Below, in pieces: positions 53,551-63,499 of a stretch of 64,000 nucleotides of DNA. The stretch is from Collinsella aerofaciens (lineage in GTDB: Bacteria; Actinomycetota; Coriobacteriia; Coriobacteriales; Coriobacteriaceae). How positions within the stretch are numbered: the first letter of the stretch is position 1; each line of letters starts with the position of its first letter. Position numbers and translations under genes: made by a program. Under the pieces are notes generated by a model. The model saw nothing but the letters and a program-made list of their open reading frames with translations. It had not been told where the DNA came from and ran no database searches. The stretch is taken from positions 124,001 through 188,000 of the forward strand of contig NZ_JAQLDQ010000001.1 of assembly GCF_028209395.1 (NCBI RefSeq), read 5' to 3'.

Positions 53551-54594
53551 CTAAAAGCCGTAGCGGCGCGCAAATTCCTGGGCGAGCTGCGATACATCTT
53601 CGCAGGCGTTGGCCCAGGGGGCAAAGTCGGGGGTGTCCGAGATAATGCCGTCGGCCTCCCAAACTGCCTGGTGCGAAAGATCCCAGGGATCGCGTGGCTC
53701 GGGCCGGCAGGGAAGGTACGGTGTCTGGTACATGGGATTCAGCAAGAAGAACGCGCCACCCTCGCAACGGTTAGCGAACTCACGCAGCGCGCGCGTCGCC
53801 GGGCGCATCTTGTTTGTTTTGAACAGCAAGATCGTGCGGGCGAGCAGGTACCAAGGAGAGTTTTCGAGTGCGTCTGCCCCCACCTGTTCCTCGAGCTGAT
53901 GCGCCAGGGCAAAAAAGCCGTCCTGGTCTTCCAGGCGGGCGAGGGCAAGCAATACGGTGCCGGCGGCCCGGGTGGGATAGCCCTCCGTCTTAAGGACACG
54001 GCGAGAATAGTTGGCGGCGGCGCGGTAACGAGCGCTCGCCATGCACAGCTGCGAGATGGCCTCGAGTGTGTGAAGCCACCCGATAAGGGCCGGCTCGCTC
54101 ACGGTAAGGTCCGCTGCGGTGACACCGTCGGCCAAAACATTATTGGCCCAGTAGTGCGGGGCCTCCATATCAAACCCGGGCACGCTCTGTTGCAGGTAGT
54201 CGGCCGTGCTCGTCTCGAGCTTCATCAGGTCGCCCAGGCAGGCGTCGACGGGCGTGTCCGCCAAAATGATGGCGAGCAGCTGGGCATCGACGGCCAGCGC
54301 ATCGATGCGGACGATCTTGAGCAGCTCATCACGCATATCGTCGAACAAGCGGTTGCGCGTCTGCTCAAACTCCTCGTCGCTGCCCATGTCCTCGATGCGA
54401 TGGAGCTCGTCGAGCAGGTGGCGATGAACACCGGCATAGGACAGCAGCGCCTGAGCATGCTCGGACTGCGCATACTTTTGGGGATTCGCGCTAATGTCGT
54501 TATGGACAAGCTCGCGTGCTGCATCGGTGAGCTCGGGGTGCGACGCCAGATAGGTGCGCTCCAGGTAGGCGGGGATGTAGACGCTCGGATCCAT
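53551..54594 (-). CDS. Alpha-helical repeat protein (paralogue of the neighbouring gene)
   Basis: A 347-residue soluble protein, predicted nearly all-helical, with segments such as SARYRAAANYSRRVLK and AAGTVLLALARLEDQDGFFALAHQLEE that look like tetratricopeptide helices. It lacks a signal peptide and catalytic motifs. I recognise no named family with confidence; ST7-like proteins share this look. Its ATG overlaps the stop codon of the upstream gene (54594-55670), whose product has similar length and composition, so the two probably act together. Confidence 0.7.
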   Translation of the reverse strand: MDPSVYIPAYLERTYLASHPELTDAARELVHNDISANPQKYAQSEHAQALLSYAGVHRHLLDELHRIEDMGSDEEFEQTRNRLFDDMRDELLKIVRIDALAVDAQLLAIILADTPVDACLGDLMKLETSTADYLQQSVPGFDMEAPHYWANNVLADGVTAADLTVSEPALIGWLHTLEAISQLCMASARYRAAANYSRRVLKTEGYPTRAAGTVLLALARLEDQDGFFALAHQLEEQVGADALENSPWYLLARTILLFKTNKMRPATRALREFANRCEGGAFFLLNPMYQTPYLPCRPEPRDPWDLSHQAVWEADGIISDTPDFAPWANACEDVSQLAQEFARRYGF

Positions 54595-55670
54595 TAGAGG
54601 TCTCCTCCCTTAAACGGCAAGCCCTGCTCGGCCGCCCGCAGTATGCGCTCGTCGATCTGGGAGCGCACGATGTCGTTGGTGGCGACCCAGGCGGCAAAGC
54701 TGGCGTTGTCGGGTGCGCCCAGGCCCTCCTGCAGTACCGGCGTCGCCTCGGAGAGTGCAAGGACGAGCTCGTCGGTGGAGCCTGCACCCACGTTGACGCG
54801 GGCATAGACGCCATCGGGAAACTCGGTTTGGAAGTAGAGCGCCTCGGCTGCGTGCGGGCACGAGCGCGCAAGGATACGCAGGTAGTGTTCGGCGCCCTCG
54901 TAATCCAGCTCGCGCCAGGCAGCGCTCATCAGCGCGATGAGCGTCCACGGGTCCAAGTCGCGTTCTGCATCCTTGGGACGACGGCGCAGCGGCGTGTTGG
55001 CGAGATAGGGGACGGAGTGGGCAGAGCGAAAGCGCTTGAGCTCCTCAGCGGGGTATTCGAGCTTTGCCATGGCGAGCATTGCGGTGTGGCGGACGCCGGC
55101 AGGATCGTTGGGGGCAAAGTCGAGGCTGCGGTTTGCGGCTTCGAGCGACATGCGGTAGCGGCCGCTAATGAGCGCGCGCGATGCCAAGGCGGCAAGCCAG
55201 CGCAGGTAGGGACGGCGGGTCAGGTCGCCTGCAGCCTCGCGCTCGTAGGGGTCCTGCGCCGAGGCGATCTTGAGCGCCAGGTCGTGCTCCACCTCGTCGC
55301 ACTTGGACACCAGATATTGCACGTATTCCTCGTTGGAGTCAGCGGTGAGGGCGCACAACATGCGCTGCGCATCCCAGTTGGCCGGATCGAGTGCGGCGGC
55401 CTCGCGAAGCATGTTCTCGGCAGCGGCCTCTTCCTGCTCGGCTTGGGCATCGTCGGGGATAAAGGGAATGCGGTAGTCGACGGCCTCGACCACCTTGGCA
55501 ATCAGATGCCCGGCGCGGTCGCGGTCGTGCACGATGAGCGGCGCGGGGTTGCGGGTGAATTGCTCCATCAGACGCTCGACGGCGGGGCCGTCGGTGAGCG
55601 GGATATTGTCGCGGCGCAAGGCCTCAAGAACGAGGCGATGGCAATCCTCTTGAATGGGATCGAATGCCAT
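54594..55670 (-). CDS. Alpha-helical repeat protein (paralogue of the neighbouring gene)
   Basis: A 358-residue soluble helical protein. SGRYRMSLEAANRSLDFAPNDPAGVRHTAMLAMAKLE and ELDYEGAEHYLRILARSCPHAAEALYFQ resemble tetratricopeptide repeats. The ATG at 55670 follows AAAGGAGG. The stop overlaps the next gene's ATG by one base. Function is unknown; the pair lies upstream of murT-gatD on the same strand but with 45 bp between them, so co-transcription with the cell-wall gene is possible. Confidence 0.72.
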   Translation of the reverse strand: MAFDPIQEDCHRLVLEALRRDNIPLTDGPAVERLMEQFTRNPAPLIVHDRDRAGHLIAKVVEAVDYRIPFIPDDAQAEQEEAAAENMLREAAALDPANWDAQRMLCALTADSNEEYVQYLVSKCDEVEHDLALKIASAQDPYEREAAGDLTRRPYLRWLAALASRALISGRYRMSLEAANRSLDFAPNDPAGVRHTAMLAMAKLEYPAEELKRFRSAHSVPYLANTPLRRRPKDAERDLDPWTLIALMSAAWRELDYEGAEHYLRILARSCPHAAEALYFQTEFPDGVYARVNVGAGSTDELVLALSEATPVLQEGLGAPDNASFAAWVATNDIVRSQIDERILRAAEQGLPFKGGDL

Positions 55671-56170
55671 GGGGCCTCCTTTGCTGCGGTTAGGGTTCAA
55701 ATGTCTCTATATAAGGTTCTAGTTTACCCGCATGTGGCACACCGGGGGTGCCGCACTTGGACATGCACCTTTGCACCACGAAGACGGATGTCGCACAAAT
55801 GTCGGCACCTTGGACGACTGAGTGGTATCACGGTGCCGCAAACGGTCGATTTTTGGCGGCGAACGGGGCGTATTTTGGAGGGGCACCGTCCTGTCCGGGA
55901 TATGTGGTCAACCTTGATAAAACGTTTGCCCAGCTTGGGAGTATGAATGCCCCACAAGGGTCTTCAGGGATAGAAAAAACGTTTCATCATTGTCGGCTTT
56001 AGGTGAATAACTGACCAACCAGAACGGTAAAATAGTGTTTGTCTGAGCGTTGAGACGTTTAGACATCGCGCATTGTCATCGCCGGCAACGCGCAAAACGG
56101 TCCTAACGGAGCCAATCGGGTGCTCCGTTATATACGCAAGTCTAAGAGGGGCTTGTTTAGGAGGCACAGT
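55671..56170. other. Divergent intergenic region, no gene seen
   Basis: Five hundred bases separate the helical-repeat gene (minus) from the alcohol dehydrogenase gene (plus). No ORF is supported. TAACGGAGC (56104-56112) and GCTCCGTTA (56122-56130) form a perfect 9-bp hairpin about 40 bp before the dehydrogenase ATG. TAAAAT at 56029-56034 could be a -10 box but lacks a clear -35. Confidence 0.45.
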
Positions 56171-57394
56171 ATGGGACGTTTTACCAATCCTCGCGATCTG
56201 TACTTTGGTGAGGGCGCTCGCCACGAGGTGAAGAACCTCAAGGGCAAGAAGGCCATCATCGTTTCTGGCGGCAGCTCTATGCGCCGCGGCGGGTTCCTGC
56301 AGGACGTTGAGGCCGACCTCAAAGAGGGCGGCTTCGAGGTCAAGCTGTTCGAGGGCGTCGAGTCCGATCCGTCCATCGAGACGGTCATGAAGGGCGCCGA
56401 GGCCATGCGCGAGTTCGAGCCCGACTGGATTATCGCCATCGGCGGCGGCTCGCCCATCGATGCCGCTAAGGCCATGTGGGTCTTCTACGAGTATCCCGAG
56501 GAGTCCTTCGATAACATCATCCAGCCGTTCAGCTTCCCTGAGCTGCGTCAGAAGGCTCACTTCTGCGCCATCTCCTCTACCTCCGGTACCGCTACCGAGG
56601 TTACCGCCTTCTCCGTCATCACCGACTACGCCAAGGGCATCAAGTACCCGCTGGCCGACTTCAACATCACCCCTGATGTCGCCATCGTCGACCCCGAGCT
56701 CACCTACACCATGCCCGCCAAGCTGTGCGCTCACACCGGCATGGATGCTCTGACCCACTGCATGGAGGCCTACGTTTCTACCTTCGCCTCTATGTTCACC
56801 GACGCCAACGCCCTGCACGGCATCCGCGAGATCGTCGAGTGGCTGCCCAAGTCCTATGCTGGCGACCATGAGGCCCGTCAGCACATGCATGAGGCTCAGT
56901 GCATCGCCGGCATCGCCTTCTCCTCGGGCCTGCTGGGCATCGTTCACTCCATGGCTCACAAGACCGGTGCAGCCTTTGAGAACGGCCACATCATCCACGG
57001 TGCTGCTAACGCCATGTACCTGGGCAAGGTCATCCAGTGGAACTCCAAGGATCCCCGTGCTGCCGAGCGCTACGCTTATGTGGCCAAGGAGATCCTGCAC
57101 CTTCCCGGCGAGACCAACGAGGAGCTCATCGCTGCGCTCGTCCAGAAGATTCGCGACCTCAATGACCAGCTCAACATTCCGCAGTCCATCAAGGATTACG
57201 CGAATGGTGGCGTGAAGGTCGACGCCGAGAACCCGCAGATGGTTTCCGAGGAGGAGTTCCTCGCCAAGCTGCCCGAGATCGCTGCGAACGCCGAGACCGA
57301 CGCCTGCACGCCCGAGAACCCGCGTGAGACCAAGGCTGCCGACTTCGAGAAGATCCTCAAGGCCTGCTACTACGACACCGACATCGATTTCTAA
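56171..57394 (+). CDS. Iron-containing alcohol dehydrogenase (butanol dehydrogenase type)
   Basis: A 407-residue NAD(P)-dependent enzyme with the group III iron-ADH fold. GGGSPIDAAKAMW binds the nucleotide; the metal ligands sit in GMDALTHCMEAYVS and HSMAHKTGAAF...GHIIHGAANA. Length and the FTNPRDLYFGEGARHEV opening suit YqhD/Bdh-type enzymes of fermentation. The C-terminal extension (TPENPRETKAADFEKILKACYYDTDID) is longer than in short members. The ATG at 56171 follows TAGGAGG; a longer frame upstream lacks a site. Confidence 0.93.
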   Translation: MGRFTNPRDLYFGEGARHEVKNLKGKKAIIVSGGSSMRRGGFLQDVEADLKEGGFEVKLFEGVESDPSIETVMKGAEAMREFEPDWIIAIGGGSPIDAAKAMWVFYEYPEESFDNIIQPFSFPELRQKAHFCAISSTSGTATEVTAFSVITDYAKGIKYPLADFNITPDVAIVDPELTYTMPAKLCAHTGMDALTHCMEAYVSTFASMFTDANALHGIREIVEWLPKSYAGDHEARQHMHEAQCIAGIAFSSGLLGIVHSMAHKTGAAFENGHIIHGAANAMYLGKVIQWNSKDPRAAERYAYVAKEILHLPGETNEELIAALVQKIRDLNDQLNIPQSIKDYANGGVKVDAENPQMVSEEEFLAKLPEIAANAETDACTPENPRETKAADFEKILKACYYDTDIDF

Positions 57395-57416
57395 TCGACT
57401 CTTGTTATCGTAACGA

Positions 57417-57458
57417 GGGGCTCCGCACGTATCCGTACGGAGCCCCTTTCTTTTTTCT
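57417..57458 (+). terminator. Intrinsic terminator after the alcohol dehydrogenase gene
   Basis: GGGGCTCCG (57417-57425) and CGGAGCCCC (57438-57446) form a perfect 9-bp stem, followed by TTTCTTTTTTC. Confidence 0.88.
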
Positions 57459-57477
57459 TTTAGAGAATGGGATAGTT

Positions 57478-58578
57478 ATGGCTGCAATTTTCAATAGCCC
57501 CAGCAAGTACATCCAGGGTCCGGACGAGCTCGCCAAGCTCGGCTCCTATGTCGAGCCGCTCGGCGCTAAGGCCCTCGTCATCGTGACGCCTTCGGGCAAG
57601 AAGCGCGTCGGTGCCAAGATCGAGGGTGGTTTTGCCGAGGCTAAGGCCGAGTTGCTGTTTGAGGACTTTAACGGCGAGTGCTCCAAGAGCGAGGTCGATC
57701 GCCTGGTTGCGCTCGCGCGCGACAACGGCTGCGACATCATCGTCGGCGTCGGTGGCGGCAAGATCCTCGACACCGCCAAGGCCGTCGCCTACTACCTGGA
57801 GTCCCCGGTCATCATTTGCCCCACCATCGCTTCGACCGATGCCCCGTGCTCGGCGCTCTCCGTGCTCTATACCGATGACGGCCAGTTCGATAAGTACCTG
57901 TTCCTTAAGGCGAACCCCAATATCGTTCTTATGGATACGACGGTTATCGCGGCGAGCCCGGTACGCCTGACGGTGGCAGGTATGGGCGATGCGCTCGCAA
58001 CCTACTTTGAGGCCCAGGCGACGCACGATGCCGACGGTGGCACCTGCGCTGGTGGCAAAGGCGGCATGGCCGGTCTGGCGCTTGCCAAGCTCTGCTACGA
58101 GACGCTTATGGCCGATGGCGTCAAGGCCAAGGTCGCGCTGGAGAAGGGTGCGCTCACGCCTGCCGTCGAGCATATCATCGAGGCCAATACGCTGCTTTCG
58201 GGCATTGGCTTTGAGAGCTCGGGCCTTGCTGCTGCTCATGCCATCCACAATGGCCTGACGATGCTGCCCGAGTGCCACGGCATGTATCACGGCGAGAAGG
58301 TCGCCTTTGGCACCATCGTTCAGCTGGTACTCGAGGATGCTCCGACTGAGAAACTCGAGGAAGTCTTGGGCTTCTGCATTGAGCTGGGCCTGCCGGTCAC
58401 GATGAAGGAACTTGGCGTTGCCGAGCTTACGCGCGAGCAGGCCATGATTGTTGCCGAGGCCGCCTGCGCGCCCGATGACACCATGTGCAACATGCCGTTT
58501 GAGGTGACGCCCGAGATGGTCGCAAACGCCATCCTGGGTGCCGACGCGCTGGGTCACTACTACCTTATGGATGAGTAA
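57478..58578 (+). CDS. gldA: Glycerol dehydrogenase
   Basis: A 366-residue NAD-dependent zinc enzyme oxidising glycerol to dihydroxyacetone. GVGGGKILDTAKAVAYY binds NAD, PTIASTDAPCSALSVLY is the substrate loop, the metal aspartate is in GMGDALATYFEA, and the metal histidines are in AAHAIHNGLT and CHGMYHGEKVAFG. Length is exactly that of the family. The gene begins just after the preceding terminator, and no separate ribosome site stronger than AGAGAATGGGA is seen. Confidence 0.95.
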   Translation: MAAIFNSPSKYIQGPDELAKLGSYVEPLGAKALVIVTPSGKKRVGAKIEGGFAEAKAELLFEDFNGECSKSEVDRLVALARDNGCDIIVGVGGGKILDTAKAVAYYLESPVIICPTIASTDAPCSALSVLYTDDGQFDKYLFLKANPNIVLMDTTVIAASPVRLTVAGMGDALATYFEAQATHDADGGTCAGGKGGMAGLALAKLCYETLMADGVKAKVALEKGALTPAVEHIIEANTLLSGIGFESSGLAAAHAIHNGLTMLPECHGMYHGEKVAFGTIVQLVLEDAPTEKLEEVLGFCIELGLPVTMKELGVAELTREQAMIVAEAACAPDDTMCNMPFEVTPEMVANAILGADALGHYYLMDE

Positions 58579-58590
58579 ATCAAGCTAAGG

Positions 58591-58626
58591 AAGGGGCAAA
58601 GCCAGCAGACGGCTTTGCCCCTTTTT
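58591..58626 (+). terminator. Intrinsic terminator of gldA
   Basis: AAGGGGCAAAGCC and GGCTTTGCCCCTT pair perfectly around AGCAGAC, followed by TTT. Confidence 0.9.
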
Positions 58627-58630
58627 GCTA

Positions 58631-58695
58631 TGGTGCAAACCAACCTGACCCCATCGCACCAAGTTGGTGCAAAGGGGTCAGGTTACTTTGCACCA
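58631..58695. repeat. Nested palindrome with GGGGTCAGGTT motif
   Basis: TGGTGCAAA (58631-58639) pairs with TTTGCACCA (58687-58695), and AACCTGACCCC (58642-58652) with GGGGTCAGGTT (58674-58684), separated by two-base bulges on both sides. The loop holds a third palindrome, GCACCAA-G-TTGGTGC. The plan, a GGGG(A/T)CAGG motif beside a purine-poor arm, resembles the CCTTTGTGGTGG family but with another arm sequence. Confidence 0.8.
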
Positions 58696-58725
58696 ATCGT
58701 TGTTTGATGAAGGGCGGATTCTCGT

Positions 58726-59793
58726 ATGGCGCTTCCTATGGTTTACGGCGGTCCCGGTCGGTATGTTCAGGGGCCGGGCGAACTTTCGCGTCAGGGCAGG
58801 TATTTGTCATGGTTGGGCTGCGCTGCCTATGTCTTGTTTGACCAGGGCACCGAGGATCGGCTGTGCAGGCAGATTGTCGATGGATTTCTGGACGACGATC
58901 TAAGCGAGCCGTTCTTTAAAATTTACAACGGTCCGTGTACGGAAGAGGCTGTTGCCGAAATGGCTAAGGAAGCCCAGGCTGAGTATTGCGACATGGTGGT
59001 GGGTATTGGCGGTGGCAAGATGCTCGATATCGCCAAGGCAGTAGCGTTTTATGCCGAGTTGCCGTTGTGCGTATGTCCCACGGCGGCCTCAATGGATGGT
59101 CCGTGCAGCGCGATTTCGGTGCTGTATCACGAGGATGGGTCGTTCGACCGCTACCTGATGCTCGAGAAGAATCCAGATCTGGTCGTGGTCGATACCAACG
59201 TGGTCGCAGCGGCCCCACTGCGTATGACGGTCGCTGGTATGGGCGATGCGCTGGCAACGTACTTCGAGGCGCGTTCGTGCGCCGCGGCGCACGGCGCCAA
59301 CGAGCACGGTGGCGCGCCGGGGCACTTGGCTCTGGTTGCGGCTCGTGCCTGCTACGACACACTTATGGAGTGCGGTGTCGCTGCCAAGCGCGATCTCAAA
59401 AAGGGGCGTACGTCGCCAGCGGTTGAACGCCTGATCGAGTGCAATATTTTGCTCTCGGGTGTCGGCTTTGAGAGTGGCGGCTTGGCGTTGGCGCATGCCA
59501 TCGCCAACGGGCTGACGATTCTGCCCGAGTGCAAGGCCATGCATGGTGAGGCCGTGGCATTTGGTCTGGTGGTGCAGCTGCGCCTGGAGCGTGCACCCGA
59601 GCTTGATCAGGTGCTCGAGTTTTGCCAGCGCGTCGGTCTGCCGACGACGCTTGAGGAGCTGGGGCTTGATGAGATTACCGATGCCGATTTGCTGAGCGTT
59701 GCTGACGCAACTTTTAAGAACGAGCGCAACATGGCCAACGAACAGACAAAGGTGACCAGGCAAAAGCTCGTGCAGCTCATGTGCGAGGCATAG
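58726..59793 (+). CDS. Glycerol dehydrogenase-family protein, second paralogue
   Basis: A 355-residue iron-ADH-fold enzyme related to the gene before it. GIGGGKMLDIAKAVAFY, PTAASMDGPCSAISVLY, GMGDALATYFEA and LAHAIANGLT parallel gldA, and the second metal histidine is kept in CKAMHGEAVAFG. It lacks part of the C-terminal region (ends KLVQLMCEA). Several such paralogues act on other polyols or are uridine-hydroxymethyl or glycerol-1-phosphate enzymes, so I do not call it GldA. GAAGGG lies upstream of the ATG. Tandem duplication followed by divergence is likely. Confidence 0.85.
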   Translation: MALPMVYGGPGRYVQGPGELSRQGRYLSWLGCAAYVLFDQGTEDRLCRQIVDGFLDDDLSEPFFKIYNGPCTEEAVAEMAKEAQAEYCDMVVGIGGGKMLDIAKAVAFYAELPLCVCPTAASMDGPCSAISVLYHEDGSFDRYLMLEKNPDLVVVDTNVVAAAPLRMTVAGMGDALATYFEARSCAAAHGANEHGGAPGHLALVAARACYDTLMECGVAAKRDLKKGRTSPAVERLIECNILLSGVGFESGGLALAHAIANGLTILPECKAMHGEAVAFGLVVQLRLERAPELDQVLEFCQRVGLPTTLEELGLDEITDADLLSVADATFKNERNMANEQTKVTRQKLVQLMCEA

Positions 59794-59944
59794 TTTGGCG
59801 CTTGATTGGCCTTGTGCAATCGAGGCGGCGATAGGCCATGGGCTATTTGCCGCAAAGATGCTCCGCGTGTAATTTGCCCGAGGCGTGGGCCGATAGCGTA
59901 TCATTATCTCTTGCTTGTTTGCACTGCTCAGGGAGGGGCCGCGC

Positions 59945-61198
59945 ATGGCGCAGGAACACGATCTGTTTGATGACATTATCGAGATCAGCAAGGGTTTCGA
60001 CTTTCTTAAAAACCCGCTTGGCGGTGTGACCGATGCGCTCGATCCGTCGGCGCCGCAGTGGAATCCTGCTGACTACAAGGAGCGTCCGCGCGGCAACACC
60101 ATTCCGTGCTTGACCTGCAAAAACGAAAAGAGTGGCTGCACCGCGTGCATGGACGTGTGCCCGGTCAACGCCATCGAGGTCGAGGAAGATGCCATCGAGA
60201 TCCTCGATTCCTGTCGCAAGTGTGGCCTGTGCGCCGCTGCCTGTCCGACTGAGGCGATCATCTCGCCGCGCCTGGCGCCCAAAAACCTGTATGACGACAT
60301 TGTCTCGGCGGCTACAAGTCACGAGACCGCCTACGTTACCTGCACGCGCGCCCTTAAGCGCCTGCCGCGCGAGAACGAGGTCGTCGTTGCCTGCGTGGGC
60401 GATATTACAGCCGAGACCTGGTTCTCGGTGCTGGCCGACTATCCCAACGTGAGTGTGTATCTGCCGCTGGGCGTGTGCGATAAATGCCGCAACACCGGTG
60501 GCGAGGACATGCTGGGCGAGGCGATTGCGAAGGCCGAGGAATGGGCTGGTACGGGTATGGGCCTGGAGGTCGACCCCAAGAGCCTCAAATGCCATAAGCG
60601 CCGCGAGTACGAGCGCAAGGAATACATGGAAAAGATCGCCCGTACCACGGGCCTGACCGTGACCAAACTCAATCCGGCGACGGCGGCACTGGCTTCGGTG
60701 ACGCAGAAGCTCAAAGCCCATCGCCATCAGATCACCCAGCTGGAGCGCACGCTCAACACCATGTGCGGCACCACGACGACCAAGCGTCGCCGTTCGCTCA
60801 CCCATGGGCGCCAGCTGGTGCTCTCGACGCTGCAAAACCACCCCGAGCTTGCCCAGAACATGCAGGTGAGCACGCCGGAGTGCGATTTTGACAAGTGCAC
60901 GTCGTGCGGCGAGTGCGTTAACGCGTGTCCCACGTCCGCCTGCGATTTGGTGGGAAGCGGTCGCTTTGCACTGGAGTCCACGTATTGTTTGGGTTGCGGA
61001 GCCTGCGTCAAGGTTTGTCCCGAACATGCGCTCAAGCTGGTCGAACACGATGCGTCCAATCTGGTCGTCGCCGATCCCGAGGCCGAGGAAAAGGCCGCCC
61101 AGAAGGCGAAGGCTCACGAGGAGGCCGAGAAGGTCAAGGCCGAGGCAAAGGCCAAGCTCGATAAGATGCTCGATCAGGTGGAAAAGCTCGCAGACTAG
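59945..61198 (+). CDS. 4Fe-4S dicluster/polyferredoxin-type protein
   Basis: A 417-residue iron-sulfur protein. A first ferredoxin-like domain (about 45-110) has CLTCKNEKSGCTACMDVCP and CRKCGLCAAACP. A second (about 300-365) has CTSCGECVNACP and CLGCGACVKVCP. The middle contains CDKCRN and CHKRREYERK and may bind another partner. The C-terminal 55 residues are an Ala/Lys/Glu helix, probably a coiled coil. It probably carries electrons to a partner that is not in the window. The ATG at 59945 follows GGGAGGGG. Two other genes of this type are not nearby, so the donor is unknown. Confidence 0.85.
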   Translation: MAQEHDLFDDIIEISKGFDFLKNPLGGVTDALDPSAPQWNPADYKERPRGNTIPCLTCKNEKSGCTACMDVCPVNAIEVEEDAIEILDSCRKCGLCAAACPTEAIISPRLAPKNLYDDIVSAATSHETAYVTCTRALKRLPRENEVVVACVGDITAETWFSVLADYPNVSVYLPLGVCDKCRNTGGEDMLGEAIAKAEEWAGTGMGLEVDPKSLKCHKRREYERKEYMEKIARTTGLTVTKLNPATAALASVTQKLKAHRHQITQLERTLNTMCGTTTTKRRRSLTHGRQLVLSTLQNHPELAQNMQVSTPECDFDKCTSCGECVNACPTSACDLVGSGRFALESTYCLGCGACVKVCPEHALKLVEHDASNLVVADPEAEEKAAQKAKAHEEAEKVKAEAKAKLDKMLDQVEKLAD

Positions 61199-61312
61199 TC
61201 AGCGACCCCTATCTCTGCTTCATTTGCGCCGCCGTGGCGTCCGGGTTCGCCTGGATGCTGCGGCGGCGCTATACTTATGCAGTTTGAAGTACCTGTATCA
61301 AAAGGAGCTGTC

Positions 61313-62389
<1,077 letters not shown>

Positions 62390-62400
62390 GGACGACGCAT

Positions 62401-62784
62401 ATGTTTAAATATGGCAAAAAAGCTGGCTACATGGGTATTGCGTTGCTCGTACTTGCGGTGATTCCGCTGGTGGTTGCAGCGTGTGTTATCCCCAACATTG
62501 GTCCCGAGGTGGCAACGAAGTTTAACGCGGCCGGTGAGGTGACGCGCTGGGGCAAGAGCTACGAGCTGCTGGCACTGCCGGTGCTCAACCTGCTGCTGAG
62601 CGTGGCGACGTACTTTACGGCAGGACGTCAGGCTAAAAACAATGATGACTCCGCCGCCATGGCGCGCATCGTGTGCGAGCGCTACCTGCGAAACGGCTGC
62701 ATCACGGGTGTGTTCCTCAACGTAATCAACGTCTACTTTATGTACTCGGCTATTACCGGAACAGGCTTTGGCTTTGGTTTCTAG
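62401..62784 (+). CDS. Small DUF1648-like membrane protein
   Basis: A 127-residue protein with three predicted transmembrane helices (about 10-30, 57-75, 95-117). The segment with FNAAGEVTRWG after the first helix is the DUF1648 pattern seen at the start of SdpI-family immunity proteins. On its own its function is unknown. The gene starts 11 bp after ychF and is probably in its transcript. AAGGACGAC precedes the ATG. Confidence 0.7.
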   Translation: MFKYGKKAGYMGIALLVLAVIPLVVAACVIPNIGPEVATKFNAAGEVTRWGKSYELLALPVLNLLLSVATYFTAGRQAKNNDDSAAMARIVCERYLRNGCITGVFLNVINVYFMYSAITGTGFGFGF

Positions 62785-62793
62785 CCTGTCCTT

Positions 62794-63183
62794 TTAGGCA
62801 ACGAGCCTGCACGCATATTCAATGGCTGCTGCGAGGCCGCCGCTCGATCGTGGTTTAAAGACCATATCGGCGGCGGCCTCGTTTTCGTATCCGGAGCCGC
62901 GGAGGGCGAGTGCGATACCGGCTTCTAAAAGGAGCGGCAGGCCGCGTTGGCTGGTTGCGATTACGGCAGCCTGATTGAGCGAGCAGCTGTGCGCTTGGCA
63001 TTGGATGGCAAGTTCGCCTTGCGCCGGGCAAGGGACCAGAACGGCGGCGACGCGACTTGATAGTAATGCAAATGCTGTGCGCTCATCGGGCGAAAGGCAT
63101 TCGGCTTCAACGACGACGAGCTTGGGCGGTGCGCTGTTTGTGCGAAGCGTGGCTCGGTACATGCGGACCGAAGAACCCGACAT
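62794..63183 (-). CDS. Conserved hypothetical protein (divergent from the XRE gene)
   Basis: A 129-residue protein if started at ATG 63183, or 149 if at ATG 63243. The shorter form is preferred because the longer one would include the 26-bp palindrome at 63205-63230 as coding sequence. ASSGG-type and cysteine-containing (VPCPAQG, CQAHSC) segments give no family I recognise. It is transcribed away from the small XRE regulator, which probably controls it. Confidence 0.55.
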   Translation of the reverse strand: MSGSSVRMYRATLRTNSAPPKLVVVEAECLSPDERTAFALLSSRVAAVLVPCPAQGELAIQCQAHSCSLNQAAVIATSQRGLPLLLEAGIALALRGSGYENEAAADMVFKPRSSGGLAAAIEYACRLVA

Positions 63184-63204
63184 AGAAAACTCTGTGTATT
63201 CGGC

Positions 63205-63230
63205 AAAACGTAAACTATAGTTTACGTTTT
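63205..63230. promoter_or_regulatory. 26-bp perfect palindrome, probable operator of the XRE regulator
   Basis: Four A, then CGTAAACTATAGTTTACG, then four T form a perfect 26-bp palindrome (63205-63230) between two divergent genes. Its centre ACTATAGT contains TATAGT on both strands, so it overlaps a -10-like box for each direction. This fits a dimeric repressor site shutting off both genes, most likely bound by the XRE protein encoded 29 bp away. Confidence 0.65.
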
Positions 63231-63258
63231 TGTTCAGCTCCATTTCAAACTCGGCTGC

Positions 63259-63477
63259 ATGGACGAACGTGCGAAACAGATTCTTGGCAGGCGGGTCGAA
63301 GAGACACGCAGGGACCTTGGTATCTCCAAGGTTGATTTTTGTGTGGCGACAGGAATCAGCCGACCCTACCTCGACCGAATCGAAGATGGGACGGCAAATT
63401 TCACGCTCAAGGTTCTATTTAAGATCGCGCCCGCACTCGGCATGACGGTGTCAGAGCTTCTCGAGGGGATCGAATAG
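63259..63477 (+). CDS. Small XRE-family helix-turn-helix regulator
   Basis: A 72-residue protein that is just the lambda-Cro/XRE fold: ILGRRVEETRRDLGISKVDFCVATGISRPYLDRIEDG, with the recognition helix around SRPYLDRIE. The DNA-binding half ends with the usual VLFKIAPALGMTVSELLEG. Its ATG lacks a good ribosome site, which suggests leaderless or weak translation. It probably acts on the adjacent palindrome. Confidence 0.85.
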   Translation: MDERAKQILGRRVEETRRDLGISKVDFCVATGISRPYLDRIEDGTANFTLKVLFKIAPALGMTVSELLEGIE

Positions 63478-63499
63478 GGGATACCCGTCGACAACTGAA

